DNA of 15,094 nt from Elusimicrobiota bacterium (GCA_003452965.1 DMMW01000044.1:1-15094); one strand, 5' to 3'. Counted from the first letter of the stretch, positions 1 through 7,927 are shown. The notes: generated from the sequence alone by a model not told the origin. Numbers and translations are program-made.

Positions 1-80
1 CACTTCCGCCACTACAACTTTCTTGCCCACCAACGGTTCAGTGGTGGGGGCGGACAGGAAACCGTAGTCGGGCAAACAAG
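1..80. repeat. CCGCC/GGCGG-type repeat at the left edge
   Basis: The first bases read CACTTCCGCCACT, as in the 9-bp array at the right end. CCCACCA and TGGTGGG (about 28-50) form a 7-bp stem. It is another member of the GC-rich spacer repeats. Confidence 0.55.
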
Positions 81-141
81 TTCGGCAACTACAAATAAAA
101 TAGCCAGATAACCGTAAACATTTGTTTAGCTCATAGTAACT

Positions 142-166
142 GTAGGCAAGGAAACCTTGCCACTAC
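142..166. repeat. Hairpin repeat GTAGGCAAGG-AAA-CCTTGCCACTAC
   Basis: The arms GGCAAGG and CCTTGCC pair perfectly across an AAA loop, and outer GTAG/CTAC bases extend the stem after one bulged A. No T-run follows on either strand, so it is not a convincing intrinsic terminator. It looks like one of the dispersed palindromes that fill the spacers of this window. Confidence 0.6.
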
Positions 167-194
167 AGTGAACTATCAACTACGAACTGCTTTA

Positions 195-285
195 ATGTTT
201 TCGGTAACCTGGCAATCCCGATTTATCGGGATCCACGGTTTTGCGTACTCATCCCGATTACTCGGGAGCAGCCTTTTCGGACCCT
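195..285 (-). ncRNA. Divergent c-di-GMP-I (GEMM-I)-like riboswitch
   Basis: Read on the minus strand, the order is AAAAGGC, hairpin, ACGCAAAACC, GTGGATC, hairpin, GATTGCC, AGGTTACCGA. The GEMM-I family has an A-rich GGC start, the ACGCAAAG core that contains the ligand-stacking A, and a 3' GGTTRCCGA strand. AACC can pair with GGTT and ATC with GAT, as the P2 helix requires. Against the call, the usual GGCAAACC strand is replaced by GGCTGCTC, so P1 pairs poorly. Both hairpins are built from TCCCGA palindromes (216-231 and 252-267). The RNA could be degenerate. It would lie in the leader of a minus-strand gene beyond position 1. Confidence 0.42.
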
Positions 286-305
286 ATACCTAACGCGGTA
301 TAGGG
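282..305. repeat. Perfect 9-bp hairpin CCCTATACC-TAACGC-GGTATAGGG
   Basis: The arms CCCTATACC and GGTATAGGG are exact reverse complements with a six-base loop. On the minus strand it sits just before the GEMM-like core and could be a leader hairpin. Neither side carries a T-run typical of an intrinsic terminator. Confidence 0.6.
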
Positions 306-311
306 GATATT

Positions 312-740
312 TCTTTATAATCTATAGATTTACCTTAACCTTTGTTGTTAATTATTTGAAAGAACTACTAAAAACTTTTATCTCTTTACCCGTTTTTAAC
401 TGCTTCTAACTACTATAGGTGTCAATTATATTGCCAATTTATTTTTTTTTAAATTTATTTTTTTTAATTTATATATACACTGTACCATCATTTATTGGCA
501 ATGTGTGAAATATATTTCATATTAATATAGTTATATTCAATATTTTATCGTAATAATTAAAATATTACTATCAAAATTACAAAGAGCTATAAACTCCGCC
601 AAATGATAGGCCAATAAAAACTATCTATTTGAATTATCATATATTTTACATTGATTTATTTTATTTAAAGAACTTTTGCTTCTAATAACATAAGTTTCAA
701 TATTATTGCCAATAATTGTTTTACCGTCTGAATTATTATT
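312..740. other. AT-rich gap without a gene
   Basis: No credible coding sequence is visible on either strand. The stretch is strongly A+T rich with long T runs near 439-470. Four short TTGGC/GCCAA-type motifs recur near 431, 492, 608 and 703. The last, ATTATTGCCAATAAT, is a 7-1-7 palindrome. The stretch could hold the promoter for a leftward gene outside the window, but I see no clear -35/-10 pair. Confidence 0.5.
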
Positions 741-774
741 AAAAAAAACATATATCCATGAATAGACATATGTT
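741..774 (-). terminator. Intrinsic terminator after the Gfo/Idh gene
   Basis: On the minus strand, AACATATGTC and GATATATGTT form a 10-bp stem with one G-T wobble around an eight-base loop. The stem runs directly into a tract of eight or more T residues. It begins 27 bases after the stop codon of the dehydrogenase. The stem is AT-rich and so rather weak, but position and T tract fit the end of the sugar-enzyme operon. Confidence 0.7.
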
Positions 775-800
775 TAAAATCCCTATTAAAATTAACTAAT

Positions 801-1991
801 TTATTTGATTTCCTTTATATTCACAATTCTTTTTTCGTATAAAGATTTTTCCGCGGCAAGCCCGATAATCAAGCTCATTCTGCCAGCATTTTCATCTGCT
901 AAAGGTTTTTTACCGGTTTTTATGCATTCCAAAAAGGAATTTATTTCAGGGTCATCACCGCCGCCATGACCAACAGTATTCCTGTTTAATTCATAATGTA
1001 ACATTTCTTTTGTATGTAACGGGAACAATTTTATATCCCTTTTATCGCTGTCCATTTCTATTTCACCACTGTCGCCTACAATAAAAAATCTGTGAAAAGT
1101 CCTCGCGGAATACAAACAGGTAGTATGGTTTGCCTTCACTCCGTTTTCATATTCTATGATTGTAACAAAATGGTCGGTTGTATCTTTTTTAGAATTATAA
1201 AGACAAACATCGTCAATGTAATTTTTACGGTACTCTTTAGCATATTTCTTTCCCTCTGGAGAATTTATATGCCCGGCACCTATAGGAAAAGTATTTGCGT
1301 TATCAGGACAAAATTTACTTATTAAACATTCACTGCATCTTTGACCGTATTTCTTTTTCTTGGTAAATACATTTACGCTGCCAAAACAACTTACTTTTTT
1401 CGGATACGAATCTATAAAATAATTCAACAAATCAAAATCATGGCAACTTTTATGCACACCAAACCCACCTGTATTTTTTTGAAACCTGTTCCAACGGCGA
1501 AAATAAGTTCTTCCTCCATAATAAAAATTGACCTGGTTGATTAGTTTAACTTCTCCGACTTTATCTTTTTGAATTAGCTCTTTCACTTTTTGGACTAAAG
1601 GCGAGTATCTGAGAACCAAACCCATTTGAAGTATTCTGCCGGATTTCTTTTTGGTATCCAGAATTCTTAAACAATCTTTATAATTAGTTGCAATTGGTTT
1701 TTCGCATAAGACGTGCTTGTTATACCGGAAAGATTCTACTGCAATATCTGCGTGCGTATAATCGGGAGTTGCTATTATTACAGCATCAAGATTTTTTTTC
1801 TTTAATAAATCCTTGTAATTTAAAAAGCACTGCTCGTTACTTAAACCGAAAACTTCTTTTACAAATTCCAACCTGCTTTTATTTATATCGCATAATGAAA
1901 CTTCAACTTTATCAGAAAAATGTTTCACCAGTCGTTCTGTAAAGAAAAAACCTCGCAGTCCCGCACCGACAATTCCAATGCTTATTTTCAC
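801..1991 (-). CDS. Gfo/Idh/MocA family NAD(P)-dependent oxidoreductase
   Basis: This is a two-domain sugar or cyclitol dehydrogenase, 396 residues from the chosen start. The N-terminal Rossmann fold shows the dinucleotide loop GIVGAGLRG. The family EKP signature occurs as CEKPIATN near residue 98, and KSCHDFD near residue 183 supplies the usual His/Asp of the active site. A C-x2-C-x5-C cluster near residue 220 is seen in a subset of this family. A later ATG at 2000 (adding MGG) is possible but has its purine box only one base away. GTG at 1991 gives the standard start MKISIGIVG, and its GAGG lies ten bases upstream. It is the last gene of a sugar cluster behind the URO-D gene and is followed by a terminator. 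The substrate cannot be read from sequence. Confidence 0.9.
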   Translation of the reverse strand: MKISIGIVGAGLRGFFFTERLVKHFSDKVEVSLCDINKSRLEFVKEVFGLSNEQCFLNYKDLLKKKNLDAVIIATPDYTHADIAVESFRYNKHVLCEKPIATNYKDCLRILDTKKKSGRILQMGLVLRYSPLVQKVKELIQKDKVGEVKLINQVNFYYGGRTYFRRWNRFQKNTGGFGVHKSCHDFDLLNYFIDSYPKKVSCFGSVNVFTKKKKYGQRCSECLISKFCPDNANTFPIGAGHINSPEGKKYAKEYRKNYIDDVCLYNSKKDTTDHFVTIIEYENGVKANHTTCLYSARTFHRFFIVGDSGEIEMDSDKRDIKLFPLHTKEMLHYELNRNTVGHGGGDDPEINSFLECIKTGKKPLADENAGRMSLIIGLAAEKSLYEKRIVNIKEIK

Positions 1992-2089
1992 CCCGCCCAT
2001 TCCTCTATAGAAAAAAATATTTTTTCTATATAATTAAATTTAGTAACTTTAAATTTTATCCCTATCATTTTTTTAGAATGATCGGGGTT
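1986..2089. repeat. 104-bp direct repeat, copy 1 (intergenic spacer)
   Basis: This copy is identical over 104 bases to 3094-3197. On the minus strand it starts within the stop codon of the URO-D gene and ends inside the first codons of the Gfo/Idh gene. It holds a hairpin pairing ATCATT with AATGAT, an 11-bp AT palindrome (TATAGAAAAAA/TTTTTTCTATA) and a GAGGAATGGGCGGGGTG ribosome-binding stretch. Confidence 0.97.
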
Positions 2090-3092
2090 ATTGATTCTTT
2101 AATACTTCTATCATTGCCGCGATATTCTCAGGTTTTGCGTCTGCAGGTATTGAATGAGCCGGCGATGCAAAATATCCGCCATTTTTTCCTACTATTTCAA
2201 TAAGACGGGAGACCTCTTCTTTTACTTGTGCCACTGTTCCGTACGGCAATGTATTCTGGGTGCTGATACCTCCGTAAAAGGATAACGAACCGCCGTATTT
2301 CTTCTTCATCTCATTTACATCCATCACTTCCGGCTGGAACGGATTAAAAACATTCAAACCGCATTCTATAAGTTCAGGAAATAACTCCTGAACCTTACCG
2401 CAAGAATGAATAAACACCCATTTATTTTTTTTCCTTACTGCCTGATACATTTGAGTTACACAGGGTTTTATAAATTCACGCCATAATGCCGGACCCATCA
2501 ACAAACCCGTCTGTTGTCCCCAGTCATCGCCGAATTGCATGCCGTCTACGTTATAAGACATTGCATTGTTAATTATTTTCAAGTTATATTCTAAAATCCT
2601 GTCAAACAAACAATGAACAAATTCTTTTTCCATTATCATCGCCATAAGCAAGTTTTCCATCCCGGTTAAAGCCCATGCACGTTCAAAAAGACTAAAATTT
2701 ATTTTTCCGATAAAGAAACCGTCCGGATTAGATTTTATTCTTTCATTCCATGTTTCATACCATACAGGATCATCAGGATTAGGAAAAATATATTCATTAA
2801 CATTATCAGAATTAACAACACGATTACAAACAACACCTATATCTTTATCATATGTACGGTTCCATTGAACACCAAAATGGTCCTGCCAAATGTTTGGATT
2901 TACCTCTTTCAAGCAATCTTTCGGGTTACAATCCAAGTGCGTAAAACAATTTTTTAACTTTGATGTAAAATTAGTATCATTATAAAACTTAACCATAGCA
3001 TCATGCGACTTCTGTGTAAAAGATACATTATATGGTGTTTTATCAGGTTGTTTATGATTTAACGATGCAATAACTCTCTCACGATTATTCAT
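2088..3092 (-). CDS. Uroporphyrinogen decarboxylase (URO-D) family protein, MtaA-like methyltransferase
   Basis: The protein has 334 residues, the usual size for this TIM-barrel family. It is most likely not the heme enzyme. HSCGKV at residues 229-234 matches the HxCG zinc-binding motif of corrinoid or coenzyme-M methyltransferases (MtaA/MtbA/CmuA type). FGDDWG near 187 and the C-terminal stretch GGYFASPAHSIPADAKPEN near 305 are typical of the group. The ATG start follows GGGGTGA at good spacing. The gene lies between an alpha-galactosidase and a Gfo/Idh dehydrogenase, and the same 104-bp spacer flanks it on both sides. Similar proteins often occur in carbohydrate clusters with unknown role. 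Demethylation of a methylated sugar is possible, but no corrinoid-binding protein is visible nearby. Confidence 0.88.
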   Translation of the reverse strand: MNNRERVIASLNHKQPDKTPYNVSFTQKSHDAMVKFYNDTNFTSKLKNCFTHLDCNPKDCLKEVNPNIWQDHFGVQWNRTYDKDIGVVCNRVVNSDNVNEYIFPNPDDPVWYETWNERIKSNPDGFFIGKINFSLFERAWALTGMENLLMAMIMEKEFVHCLFDRILEYNLKIINNAMSYNVDGMQFGDDWGQQTGLLMGPALWREFIKPCVTQMYQAVRKKNKWVFIHSCGKVQELFPELIECGLNVFNPFQPEVMDVNEMKKKYGGSLSFYGGISTQNTLPYGTVAQVKEEVSRLIEIVGKNGGYFASPAHSIPADAKPENIAAMIEVLKNQ

Positions 3093-3093
3093 A

Positions 3094-3197
3094 TTTCACC
3101 CCGCCCATTCCTCTATAGAAAAAAATATTTTTTCTATATAATTAAATTTAGTAACTTTAAATTTTATCCCTATCATTTTTTTAGAATGATCGGGGTT
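3094..3197. repeat. 104-bp direct repeat, copy 2 (intergenic spacer)
   Basis: This copy matches 1986-2089 exactly. It starts within the stop codon of the alpha-galactosidase gene and ends two bases before the ATG of the URO-D gene, so it carries that gene's GGGGTGA ribosome-binding site. The 11-bp AT palindrome lies just upstream of the binding site. Confidence 0.97.
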
Positions 3198-5047
3198 TAT
3201 TCCAACACTGTGCATCCGCCTGATAATACCTGTATCTGGTCGCCTGATTTTATTTTTATTTTTTTGCTCAATTTTAATGAAAGCATGTTATCATACGATT
3301 GCAGTTTTTTATTTATAACCGATTTGGTATTAATCAATATTTTATCATTTTTTGTAGCATTCAAAATAATTATTTTTTTACGCTTGGGTATAATTATTTC
3401 TTTAGCATTTGAAAGTAATATCAACATTATTTCTTCGCCATTATCTATCTGCCATACGGTCATAGAACTATTCTGCGGTTCACGTCTTGTTTTCATCAAC
3501 AAATTTACATTCTCATAATATAAATCCAGCCATTTTTTCAATACCGTGTGATGAAATTTCGGAAGTGTAATCAAATCTATTGAAAACGTAGGGACACCAC
3601 CTGCAATCTGTTTTATCATTAGAGCAGCTAATTCTTTTGCACTTTCCGCACCTGTCCAAGCAAGATAATCGTTATGAACCACTTGTGCAAACGTCTGAGG
3701 ATATACGCATCTTTCAAAATTTATATCTATATCATAAGGCGAATCACCTGCACGCGCCATTGTCCCGTACTGCATAGAATAAATATTTGCATAGTTATTT
3801 TTTAATTCTATTACAACATCTTTCTTTACTTTTGTAAGTTCTTCCCACGTCTCCTTCATTAACTTATGCAATCCCCTTAATGATGGCGTTGTATCGTGCT
3901 TATGATTAGTAGCATCACAAGGTAAAGGCGGAAGACAGTTATACAAATCAATCTTTAATCCATCTACACCATATTCTGTTATCAATCTTTTCATATCATC
4001 TACCATATGTTTTCTTGCTTCGGGATTTGAAGGACACAAGTTGCTAAAACCGTTGAAAGTTACAACTTTTTTACCGTTATTATGAACAACCAAATCACCA
4101 TATTTCTGATAATTTTTTGTTTTAGGATGTATTGCCAGCGGCGCAATCCAGAGAATAGCCAGCATATCCATATCCTGTATTGTTTTTACAACTTGCTTCA
4201 AATTAGGGAACTTATGGTCAGGATAATAATCACCGATTGTTATGCCATAATCCTTAGGTGCATCCAAACCGGGACCGAACCAGCCATCATCTATAATAAT
4301 AGATTTTATGCCAGCTTTTTTTGCCAGCTTCGCATTATCTATAACCAATTGTTCCGTTAAATCATCCGATAACCAACCTGTCCATGTGCACCAAACAGGC
4401 AGATACGATTTTTCATTAATAGGATATTCAATGTTCATTCTATCTTTAAATAAATCCGCGTAATCCCTCGCTACGTGAAACCAGCTAAGCCCACCTTCTT
4501 TTATGAACAATGAATCCTTAAATTCTTTTACCTCACCATAAATAACATTATCGGAAGGCCTTTTAATATTAAAATTTAACTTGCCTGAATATGCAATTAA
4601 CGCTCCGCCCGTGCTTACTCCCGGTTCGGTAATCCTGAAAGACGTCTCAACAAGCTCGCTAACAACCCCGACTGCAAAAATAACCTCTTCAAACTGATTA
4701 AGAAATGCAATAAAAGGATTACCCGCATTAGCCGCAGTAAGAGAAGAAGTCCTATTCCAGCATGTAAGCGGTTTAATGTTCAGCATATAATTCCTGCCGC
4801 AATCAGGCATAATAATCTTTGAAAAATTAAAAAGCGGAATTGAAAAATAATACTCAAAATGATTGACCTTAATCGGCTTATTGTCTAATCTTGATAAAGT
4901 CAAATCCAGCAAATCCGAGTTTTTAACATCCAGAATATATTCGCCATTCTGATATTTCTTTGATTTTAATTCTACGCCCTTAAATTCCAGCTTTTGCTCG
5001 TCTACAAATGCAATCACATCCAAACTCTTGATTACCTTGTCAGCCAT
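3197..5047 (-). CDS. Alpha-galactosidase-like glycoside hydrolase (GH36 type)
   Basis: The predicted enzyme of 616 residues would release terminal alpha-galactose, or a related sugar, by a retaining mechanism. Residues 1-190 look like the N-terminal beta-sandwich. The barrel begins near 215 with LPVWCTWTGW and carries IIDDGWFGPG (250-259), then the core VDGLKIDLYN, whose Asp367 is the likely nucleophile. ARAGDSPYDID near 431 offers Asp435 as a candidate acid/base, equivalent to the RxSDD region of clan GH-D. The last 100 residues form a beta domain. No signal peptide is seen, so the enzyme is probably cytoplasmic and would act on imported oligosaccharides. AAGGAGATATT precedes the ATG. It is the first gene of a three-gene run with URO-D and Gfo/Idh. 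The exact substrate is uncertain. Confidence 0.85.
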   Translation of the reverse strand: MADKVIKSLDVIAFVDEQKLEFKGVELKSKKYQNGEYILDVKNSDLLDLTLSRLDNKPIKVNHFEYYFSIPLFNFSKIIMPDCGRNYMLNIKPLTCWNRTSSLTAANAGNPFIAFLNQFEEVIFAVGVVSELVETSFRITEPGVSTGGALIAYSGKLNFNIKRPSDNVIYGEVKEFKDSLFIKEGGLSWFHVARDYADLFKDRMNIEYPINEKSYLPVWCTWTGWLSDDLTEQLVIDNAKLAKKAGIKSIIIDDGWFGPGLDAPKDYGITIGDYYPDHKFPNLKQVVKTIQDMDMLAILWIAPLAIHPKTKNYQKYGDLVVHNNGKKVVTFNGFSNLCPSNPEARKHMVDDMKRLITEYGVDGLKIDLYNCLPPLPCDATNHKHDTTPSLRGLHKLMKETWEELTKVKKDVVIELKNNYANIYSMQYGTMARAGDSPYDIDINFERCVYPQTFAQVVHNDYLAWTGAESAKELAALMIKQIAGGVPTFSIDLITLPKFHHTVLKKWLDLYYENVNLLMKTRREPQNSSMTVWQIDNGEEIMLILLSNAKEIIIPKRKKIIILNATKNDKILINTKSVINKKLQSYDNMLSLKLSKKIKIKSGDQIQVLSGGCTVLE

Positions 5048-5056
5048 AATATCTCC

Positions 5057-5093
5057 TTAACTTGTCCTTAAATCTATTATAACCACAAGTTAA
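5057..5093 (-). promoter_or_regulatory. Candidate promoter -10 inside a 9-bp inverted repeat
   Basis: On the minus strand the sequence has TTAACTTGT, then 19 bases, then ACAAGTTAA, a perfect 9-bp inverted repeat. A consensus TATAAT (5076-5081) lies between the arms, about 28 bases before the alpha-galactosidase ATG. No good -35 box is visible, which fits an activator- or repressor-controlled promoter. It could also simply be a hairpin in the leader. Confidence 0.45.
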
Positions 5094-5497
5094 CCCCGAA
5101 GTATATCCAGAAAATTTTGATGCGATAGCTGAAAAATTTTCGGATGTCTATGCAAGGGGCTACCATTCTGATTACATCCATCCTCCGTCCGTCTCTGATT
5201 CGGTGGCGGACTGCGGAGGACGGGCAGATTTTTAACTACGATTATTTGTCCGCCGATGGTTCCTTGTCCGCCAATGGTTTAGTGGCGGGCGCAGATTAAG
5301 TCTTTAAATAACTGCTTCTCTTGATGTCACCCTGAATGCAAATGCCTGCCCGCCTACGGTTTAGTGGCGGGAAGGGTCTCGCTCTTAGAATCAGATATTT
5401 CGCTTCGCTCAATATGACGACATACCGTGATCCTTCTCCGCCAGCCGACAGATTAGTGGCGGGCTACCATTCTACCTCTTTACCTTTTTACCTATTT
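5094..5497. repeat. Cluster of dispersed palindromic repeats, no gene
   Basis: This gap holds several GC-rich elements that differ from the AT-rich genes around it. They include CCTCCG...CGGAGG (about 5182-5220), the unit GCCGATGGTTCCTTGTCC followed by CCGCCAATGGTTTAGTGGCGG (about 5250-5290), and CCCGCC...GGCGGG pairs near 5346-5371 and 5438-5463. The phrase GGGCTACCATTCT occurs twice (near 5158 and 5461). The part 5325-5420 resembles a common bacterial intergenic repeat reading TCACCCTGAA...TTCGCTTCGCTCAATATGACG. The last bases before 5497 are TACCTTTTTACC repeats, also seen at other gene ends here. Confidence 0.75.
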
Positions 5498-7927
5498 TTA
5501 TGCAGGAATCAAATTGATTTTATTTTCTTTTCTTTCTAACTTTAAGAAATATTTTTTGCCCTTTACAAGTTCATGCCCCGAAAGATTAAGTCCCGTTGCC
5601 ATTTCCAAGGTCTCACCGTTTTTTGCTTCAACAACAATATTGTTTTTATCAAATTTAATGCTATTTATATCCCCAGGAACTTCCAACTTAAATTGATAAA
5701 TAAAATCGTCATCCGCCGTCGGTTTACTCCTGTCCATAACAGCCAGCCAAATTTTCATAATACTATTATATTCTTTTGTCATCTTAGAAATATGATACTG
5801 ATACATTTCTTCCAGGAAATCATATGCACTTATCCCTCTAGCGGTAGGATAAACAGGATATTCTTTGCCATATTTTTTTTCTAAAGCAAAGCAATACAGA
5901 ACAAATTTCTGCACAGCATCATTAAGATTCTGCTTTACGGCATTTTTAGCATAATCCTTTTTATTATGTACCATCATCATATGTCTGAAAAAAACATTCA
6001 AAAACCATTTCCATATCTCAGCAACATCGCGTTCTTTATCTAAACCGTATTTCAATTTTGAATAATCTTTTGCAGATAAATACTTTTTAGCTTTTTCAAT
6101 ATCTTCTATAGATTTTTTGCACAGTGAAATCGCATTATCCTTTTCTGCAAGAACTTCTCCAAGTGAAATCTCTGTAGGCTGCGTAACTTTCTTATACAAT
6201 TCCCGATATTTTGGATTTGAAGGATCCCATGGCATAGGGCTGAAATGAGGTGCATCTTCCTCGGCTCTCATCAAATGTTCCAAATGCGAAAACATATTCA
6301 GAAAATGTGGTCTATAGAATCCGAAGATATATAGCGTCTGGCGGCAGATTTCCTGCGTTCTGCTTAATGCGGAAACTACAAACGGGCTTGCTTTCTCTCC
6401 ATATTTTTTTGAAGCCCACTCGCTCCAAAGAGTTTTCATATCTGTATTAGGGTCCCAAGCTAAATTACTAAATGCTACAATATTGAACTCATTTGGTAAA
6501 TCAAACGTTAAAACCGCAGGACCTGGATTATAGAAATGTGCATGTGAATACTGCAGGTGATAATCCAATCTTGCAACCAATCCGGCAACTTTCTTCTTTG
6601 CTGCATAACTAATCCTGTCTTTATAAAAATCAGCAAGCACCGCAGGAATATACGCAAATCCATTGCCCTCCGGACATGCGGTATACTCAACCATTTGCGG
6701 TGCATTTTTAAATGCACCGATTAAAAAGTTATTCGGATCTTCCGTACAATAAAAGTCTCGCGGCGTACATTTTGTCATCAAAAGAACATCTTCCGGGACC
6801 CGGCTAAAAGCTTCATACGCTACTTTTCCTTCTTCAGGAGTCATATTGTAGGTTCTGACCTCTAACCGCTTGCCGTTTCTCTTGCAAGCATCATTCATGT
6901 GATTCACTACGGTTAAAATTCTGTCTTTCGGTTCAAAACTCATGCATTTATCGCATTTACATCCTTCCTTACTGAATAAATGTCCGCCCTTGCTTACTTC
7001 AGAAAGCGTTAAATTAAGTCCGTCAACTTCGGGCGCTATTTCAAAAAACTCATCCACTTTGCCTTCAATGAACTCCATCATAAACGGTTTTGAAAAACAA
7101 ATCGGTGCGTCTATACCTTTCAGTTCCGGATACGCATTAAGAAACTCCGGCGGATAAACCAGTTCATGGTCCCACATAATCATTTCAAGCCCGTATTTAT
7201 GCCCGAAGGTCGCTATCTTTCTTAGAATATCCAATCGCTCTCTTTTTCCCTGTCCCCACTTGTGAAATTGCTTATGCAATCTCGGAAAAAACTTATAATC
7301 AAGAAACCAATTTAAATCCATCCCGGGTTCTATTGAACGACCTGTTAACTGAAAAGCGTTAATACCATATCTCGGTGCTTGTCTGATTATCTTTTTAACA
7401 ACTTCATAAAACTCTTCTATTGGTCTATCAACCGAACCGCCATAAGGTAAATTGAAACCGCCCTGAAACGCCTGTGTTTCCCATTCCCTGACTGCAAAAT
7501 GCGGTTTTGTTATAATATTTAGAGTTTTCGGAATCTCTTTCAGCAACTCTACCCTATCTATTAATTTAAAAACCGAATAAATTATTGACTTAGCCGTATA
7601 ACCACTTACAACTATCAAACTCTTGCTTTTATTCCATGGATTTTTATATGATTTAAGGATGTATCCTTCATCACCTATAATATTTCGGCTAATATTAATA
7701 TTATTTCTATTCAAAATCTCTTTTACTAAACTACTCGATTCAATCCGACCTATAACAATAATATCTCCATTTACTGATTTTTTAAATAACTCCGATTCTT
7801 TCATCAAAAAAATACCATATCCTGCATCTCTCAGACAACCTGATAACTCAGAAATCGCAGTTTTTTCTACTTCAGAATAATTTTCACTAATCACCAAAAA
7901 ACATTGCTTGCCTTTCTTCGTTTGCAT
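5498..7927 (-). CDS. Large glycoside-hydrolase-like protein with GH67N/GH20b-like N-terminal domain
   Basis: I do not recognise a specific family for this 809-residue protein. Residues 1-130 look like the alpha/beta lead domain found before the barrel in GH20 and GH67 enzymes. A barrel-like region follows from about 145 (FAVREWETQAFQGG) to about 500. It contains WDHE near 252, LNLTLSEV ending at Glu310 and a C-x-C-x2-C motif at 323-328. It also holds EYTACPEGNG near 414 and W/D-rich segments near 470-500. Residues 500-720 are mostly helical, and a beta-rich tail ends the protein. Glu310, Glu414 and Glu420 are candidate catalytic acids by inference only. A strong AGGAGG lies seven bases before the ATG. 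No signal peptide is evident. It lies upstream of the alpha-galactosidase across a repeat-filled gap, which suggests a role in the same sugar pathway. Confidence 0.7.
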   Translation of the reverse strand: MQTKKGKQCFLVISENYSEVEKTAISELSGCLRDAGYGIFLMKESELFKKSVNGDIIVIGRIESSSLVKEILNRNNINISRNIIGDEGYILKSYKNPWNKSKSLIVVSGYTAKSIIYSVFKLIDRVELLKEIPKTLNIITKPHFAVREWETQAFQGGFNLPYGGSVDRPIEEFYEVVKKIIRQAPRYGINAFQLTGRSIEPGMDLNWFLDYKFFPRLHKQFHKWGQGKRERLDILRKIATFGHKYGLEMIMWDHELVYPPEFLNAYPELKGIDAPICFSKPFMMEFIEGKVDEFFEIAPEVDGLNLTLSEVSKGGHLFSKEGCKCDKCMSFEPKDRILTVVNHMNDACKRNGKRLEVRTYNMTPEEGKVAYEAFSRVPEDVLLMTKCTPRDFYCTEDPNNFLIGAFKNAPQMVEYTACPEGNGFAYIPAVLADFYKDRISYAAKKKVAGLVARLDYHLQYSHAHFYNPGPAVLTFDLPNEFNIVAFSNLAWDPNTDMKTLWSEWASKKYGEKASPFVVSALSRTQEICRQTLYIFGFYRPHFLNMFSHLEHLMRAEEDAPHFSPMPWDPSNPKYRELYKKVTQPTEISLGEVLAEKDNAISLCKKSIEDIEKAKKYLSAKDYSKLKYGLDKERDVAEIWKWFLNVFFRHMMMVHNKKDYAKNAVKQNLNDAVQKFVLYCFALEKKYGKEYPVYPTARGISAYDFLEEMYQYHISKMTKEYNSIMKIWLAVMDRSKPTADDDFIYQFKLEVPGDINSIKFDKNNIVVEAKNGETLEMATGLNLSGHELVKGKKYFLKLERKENKINLIPA

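Noticed and set aside
2054..2089. Possible intrinsic terminator in the duplicated spacer
   Set aside because: The ATCATT/AATGAT hairpin has no T-run on the minus strand, and the next gene follows closely, so a terminator is not supported.
5336..5539. Plus-strand open frame of 67 codons
   Set aside because: It is made of dispersed repeats and runs into the end of the hydrolase-like gene; no ribosome-binding site or domain is visible.
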